Origin: Rubellimicrobium thermophilum DSM 16684
GTDB lineage: Bacteria; Pseudomonadota; Alphaproteobacteria; Rhodobacterales; Rhodobacteraceae
Assembly (NCBI RefSeq): GCF_000442315.1
Contig: NZ_KE557325.1
Span: forward strand, 62,001 to 126,000
Reading direction: 5' to 3'
DNA length: 64,000 bases
Part shown: positions 61,561 to 64,000 of the stretch, in pieces
Numbering within the stretch: the stretch's first letter is position 1
Layout of the letters: every line of letters begins with the position of its first letter
The notes under the pieces: model-generated
Database searches by the model: none
Told to the model about the DNA's origin: nothing
Seen by the model: only the letters and a program-made list of their open reading frames with translations
Program-made: the position numbers and the translations under genes

Positions 61561-62682
61561 TCAGGCCGTCTCCACCCAGCGGCCTTCGCGGGCCGATTGC
61601 AGCACCGCCTCGACAAGGGCCTGGATGCGGGCGCCCGCGGCAAAGCCAAAGGGTTCGGGGGCGCGCCCGGCGAGGGCCTCGAGGAAGCCGGCAATCTCGA
61701 TCGCCTTGAGATCGTTGAAACCGAGCTGGTGGCCGGGGGCCACGCAGAAACGCCCGTAGGGGGGATGGGCGGGACCGGCCTCGATGCGGCGAAAGCCCTG
61801 CCGGCCGGCGGGGTCGTCGGTCAGGTAGAGATGCAGTTCGTTCAGCCGTTCCTGCGTGAACAGCAGCGCTCCCTTCGATCCGTGGATCTCGAAATCATGC
61901 TGCATCTTGCGCCCCGTGGCGATCCAGGAGGCCTCGAGGCTGCCCGAGGCGCCGCAGGCAAAGCGCAGATGGGCCCGGGCGATGTCATCGGTCTGCACGG
62001 GGCGCATGCCGCCCCGGCCGTCCGGGCGTTCGGCAATCGCGGTGACGGCATCGCCCAGCAGCCGCGTGATGGGCCCCATCAGGAATTCGGCAGTGGCCAG
62101 CGCATGGGAGCCCAGATCCGCCATCACGCCCCCGCCCACCGGATCGTTGCGGAAGGAGAAGGGGGTGGCGGCATCGGCCATGTAGTCCTCGGCATGGATG
62201 CCGCGATAGCTGCGGATCTCGCCGATCTCGCCCGATTCGATGATCTCGCGGGCCAGCCGCAGCATCGGATTGCACAGGTAGTTGAACCCCACCTGGGTCA
62301 CCGCGCCTGCCCGCGCGGCCGCCTGGGCCATCTCTCGCGCCTCGGCGGCGGTGGGGGCCAGGGGCTTCTCGCAATGGACAGCCTTGCCCGCCGCCAGCGC
62401 GGCCAGGGCCATCTCCCGGTGCAGGGCGTTGGGTGCGGTGACATGCACGACATCCACATCCGGATCGGTCACCAGCGCCCGCCAGTCGCCCGTGCCGCGG
62501 GCAAAGCCGAGCTCCTGCGCCGCGCGCGTGGCGGCCTCCGCGGTCGCGTCGGCCAGAACCGTCAGCTCCACCCGGAACGGCAGATCGAACACCTTCTGCG
62601 CAATCCCATAGGCAAAGGCATGCGCCCGGCCCATGAACCCCGAACCGATCAGCCCGACACGCAAGAGAGGCTTGCCCGTCAT
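61561..62682 (-). CDS. Gfo/Idh/MocA family oxidoreductase (inositol dehydrogenase-like)
   Basis: A 373-residue NAD(P)-dependent sugar or cyclitol dehydrogenase. Rossmann motif GLIGSGFMGRAHAFAY, the catalytic HCEKPLAPTAAEA (EKP Lys), QVGFNYLCNPMLRLAREI and GGGVMADLGSHALATAEFLM are visible. Its divergent partner is an IolE-type dehydratase, which suggests myo-, scyllo- or related inositol as substrate. The ATG at 62682 is used; upstream in-frame sequence is not conserved. Confidence 0.9.
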   Translation of the reverse strand: MTGKPLLRVGLIGSGFMGRAHAFAYGIAQKVFDLPFRVELTVLADATAEAATRAAQELGFARGTGDWRALVTDPDVDVVHVTAPNALHREMALAALAAGKAVHCEKPLAPTAAEAREMAQAAARAGAVTQVGFNYLCNPMLRLAREIIESGEIGEIRSYRGIHAEDYMADAATPFSFRNDPVGGGVMADLGSHALATAEFLMGPITRLLGDAVTAIAERPDGRGGMRPVQTDDIARAHLRFACGASGSLEASWIATGRKMQHDFEIHGSKGALLFTQERLNELHLYLTDDPAGRQGFRRIEAGPAHPPYGRFCVAPGHQLGFNDLKAIEIAGFLEALAGRAPEPFGFAAGARIQALVEAVLQSAREGRWVETA

Positions 62683-62764
62683 GATGCACCGCAGAAGAAG
62701 ACAGCAGAAGGCGGGCGGACCTTGCCTTGCCGTCCGGTCCTGTCCAGAGGCCGGGGCCCGGAAC

Positions 62765-62780
62765 CCATCAGGCCTGATGG
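62765..62780. promoter_or_regulatory. 16-bp perfect palindrome in the inositol divergent promoter
   Basis: CCATCAGGCCTGATGG is fully symmetric and lies between the two divergent start codons, 83 bases from one and 117 from the other. It is a strong candidate operator for a shared regulator of inositol catabolism. No regulator gene is visible next to it in the window. Confidence 0.55.
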
Positions 62781-62896
62781 TTGTTCCTGCTGCCTTCTGA
62801 TGCGATCTCGTCAGGGATTTGCGGTCCCTGCTTGCCCGCTGCACGCGCTTCGCGCATGGAGGCAGGCATCGCACGCCCCATACCGGAGAGGACGAC

Positions 62897-63796
62897 ATGA
62901 AGGCCCGTCTCGGCATCGCCCCGATCGCCTGGTGGAACGACGATCTGCCCGAGCTGTCGGACGATGTGAGTCTGGAGGAATGCCTGCGTCAGGCGGCCGA
63001 GGCCGGATTCGCCGGCATGGAGACGGGGCGGCGCTTTCCGATGGACTGGTCCGCTCTCGGTCCGGTGCTGGAACGTCACGGGATGCGGGTCTGCGGCGGC
63101 TGGTTCTCCGGTCGGCTGCTGGAGGGGGATATCGAGGCCGAAAAGGACCGCATCCGGGCCCAGATGGACCTGTTCATCGCGGCGGGCGCCCCCGTCATCA
63201 TCTATGGCGAAACGGCGCGCTCCATCCAGGGCGACCGGTCGGCGCCGCTGGCCACCAAGCCCCGGCTCGACGACGACCAGATGCGCAGCTACGGACGCAG
63301 GATGACGGCCTTTGCCGAATGGTGCGCCGATCAGGGGATGCCGCTGTCCTACCACCACCACATGGCCGCCGTCGTGGAGACCGAGGAGGAGATCGACCGC
63401 TTCATGGCCGCCACCGGCGAGGCGCTGCCGCTGCTGTTCGATGCGGGGCATCTCGCCTTTGCGGGGGGCGATGTGCTGGGGGTGATCGACCGCCATCATG
63501 CCCGCATCAATCATGTCCACACCAAGGACGTGCGCCTTGACGTCATCCGCTCGCTCGACCGTTCGCGCGAGAGTTTCCTCGATGCCGTGATCAAGGGCGC
63601 CTTCACCGTGCCGGGCGATGGCGATCTGGATTTCGGCGCCATCGTGAAGCGCCTTGCCCATCACGGTTATGAGGGCTGGTTCGTGGTCGAGGCCGAACAG
63701 GATCCCCGCAAGGCCCCGCCGGCCGAGATGGCCCGCATCGGTCATCGCGAACTCCTTCGCGTGCTGACCGAAGCCGGCTACGAGATCGCATCCTAA
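62897..63796 (+). CDS. iolE: Myo-inosose-2 dehydratase-like protein
   Basis: A 299-residue TIM-barrel isomerase/dehydratase (xylose isomerase-like superfamily). It matches IolE, which dehydrates scyllo-inosose to 3D-trihydroxycyclohexane-1,2-dione. Visible are RLGIAPIAWWNDDLPEL, EAGFAGMETGRRFPMD, VIIYGETARSIQG, SYHHHMAAVVETEEEID, the metal ligands in LLFDAGHLAFAGGD and HARINHVHTKDVR, and GWFVVEAEQDPRKA. The ATG at 62897 follows GGAGAGGAC. Other iol genes are not in the window and may lie beyond its right edge. Confidence 0.93.
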   Translation: MKARLGIAPIAWWNDDLPELSDDVSLEECLRQAAEAGFAGMETGRRFPMDWSALGPVLERHGMRVCGGWFSGRLLEGDIEAEKDRIRAQMDLFIAAGAPVIIYGETARSIQGDRSAPLATKPRLDDDQMRSYGRRMTAFAEWCADQGMPLSYHHHMAAVVETEEEIDRFMAATGEALPLLFDAGHLAFAGGDVLGVIDRHHARINHVHTKDVRLDVIRSLDRSRESFLDAVIKGAFTVPGDGDLDFGAIVKRLAHHGYEGWFVVEAEQDPRKAPPAEMARIGHRELLRVLTEAGYEIAS

Positions 63797-64000
63797 GGGC
63801 CGCTTCGGCACGCCGGCCCTCCTGCGGGGGGCTCGGGCAGGCCTCGCCGCAGGACGTTGCGGCCTGCCCTGCGGAAGGTTCTGGAACCGGCCGGCCCGTC
63901 ATGCGTTAAGGGCCGAAGGTGGTCCGGGGGACGGGGCCTGTCGTGACGGCAGAGGGTAGAAGGGGCAAAGCGCCGGTGCGCCGTGCGCATTCGGTGCGTC
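63797..64000. other. Window end, no gene recognised
   Basis: 204 bases after the iolE stop. AGGGCCG (63796-63802) pairs with CGGCCCT (63814-63820) as a weak terminator candidate without a T tract. Small frames on the minus strand show no conserved protein. Confidence 0.4.

Overview
The window looks like chromosomal DNA from a high-GC alphaproteobacterium, most likely Rhodobacteraceae (Paracoccus/Rhodobacter relatives). The support is a B12-dependent class II ribonucleotide reductase, a ClpS2-type adaptor, DUF2842, DUF924 and DUF1127 proteins, an alphaproteobacterial XRE regulator, exact CtrA-type TTAA-N7-TTAAC sites and a strong GC bias. No phage, plasmid backbone, CRISPR array or insertion sequence was seen. 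One mobile-looking scar is present at 6459-6837.

Layout. 1-2920: 5'-truncated RND efflux permease. 2976-6071: sugar-acid catabolism (XylX-like 2-keto-3-deoxy-pentonate dehydratase and ketoglutarate semialdehyde dehydrogenase, with a small membrane protein between them). 6459-6837: perfect 63-bp direct repeats, each with a CtrA box, flanking the 3' relic of a FecCD permease gene. 7003-12537: bactofilin/M23 peptidase pair and an AsmA-like envelope protein. 12559-19980: queA, MFS transporter, DUF924, lpdA, uvrA. 20045-25931: small CPPG protein, tRNA-Pro(TGG), nrdJ behind two NrdR-box-like sites, recX. 25966-29647: lytic transglycosylase and a deoxysugar (L-fucose or L-rhamnose type) operon. 29693-39035: clpS2, then a siderophore-iron uptake region with ATPase, two permeases, three binding proteins, an exporter-fold ABC protein and a FhuF-type reductase. 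39166-46392: carB, pabB, pabC, aspS. 46522-49092: DUF1800/DUF1501 pair. 49252-52815: Bax-inhibitor protein, DUF1127, LysR, XRE and an inositol-monophosphatase-family enzyme. 52834-60594: pyrG, secG, purA, DUF2842, a conserved disordered protein, thiN and a PCu(A)C copper chaperone. 60652-63796: flavin reductase, small monooxygenase, and divergent Gfo/Idh/MocA dehydrogenase and iolE.

Functional themes are iron acquisition (ferric-siderophore import plus cytoplasmic reductive release), catabolism of aldonic acids, deoxysugars and inositol, nucleotide supply (carB, pyrG, purA, nrdJ), and cell-wall shape or turnover.

Quality caveat. About fourteen genes or gene parts, including the normally essential carB and pyrG, are broken by single-base indels, many in G or C runs. 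The simplest reading is base-calling error in the sequence, not decay. Coordinates for those genes span the repaired reading frame. An apparent MFS-DUF924 fusion disappears under the same correction. No clearly new biological system was found. The repeat-flanked CtrA-box scar and the exporter-fold ABC/FhuF pair beside triplicated binding proteins are the most unusual items.
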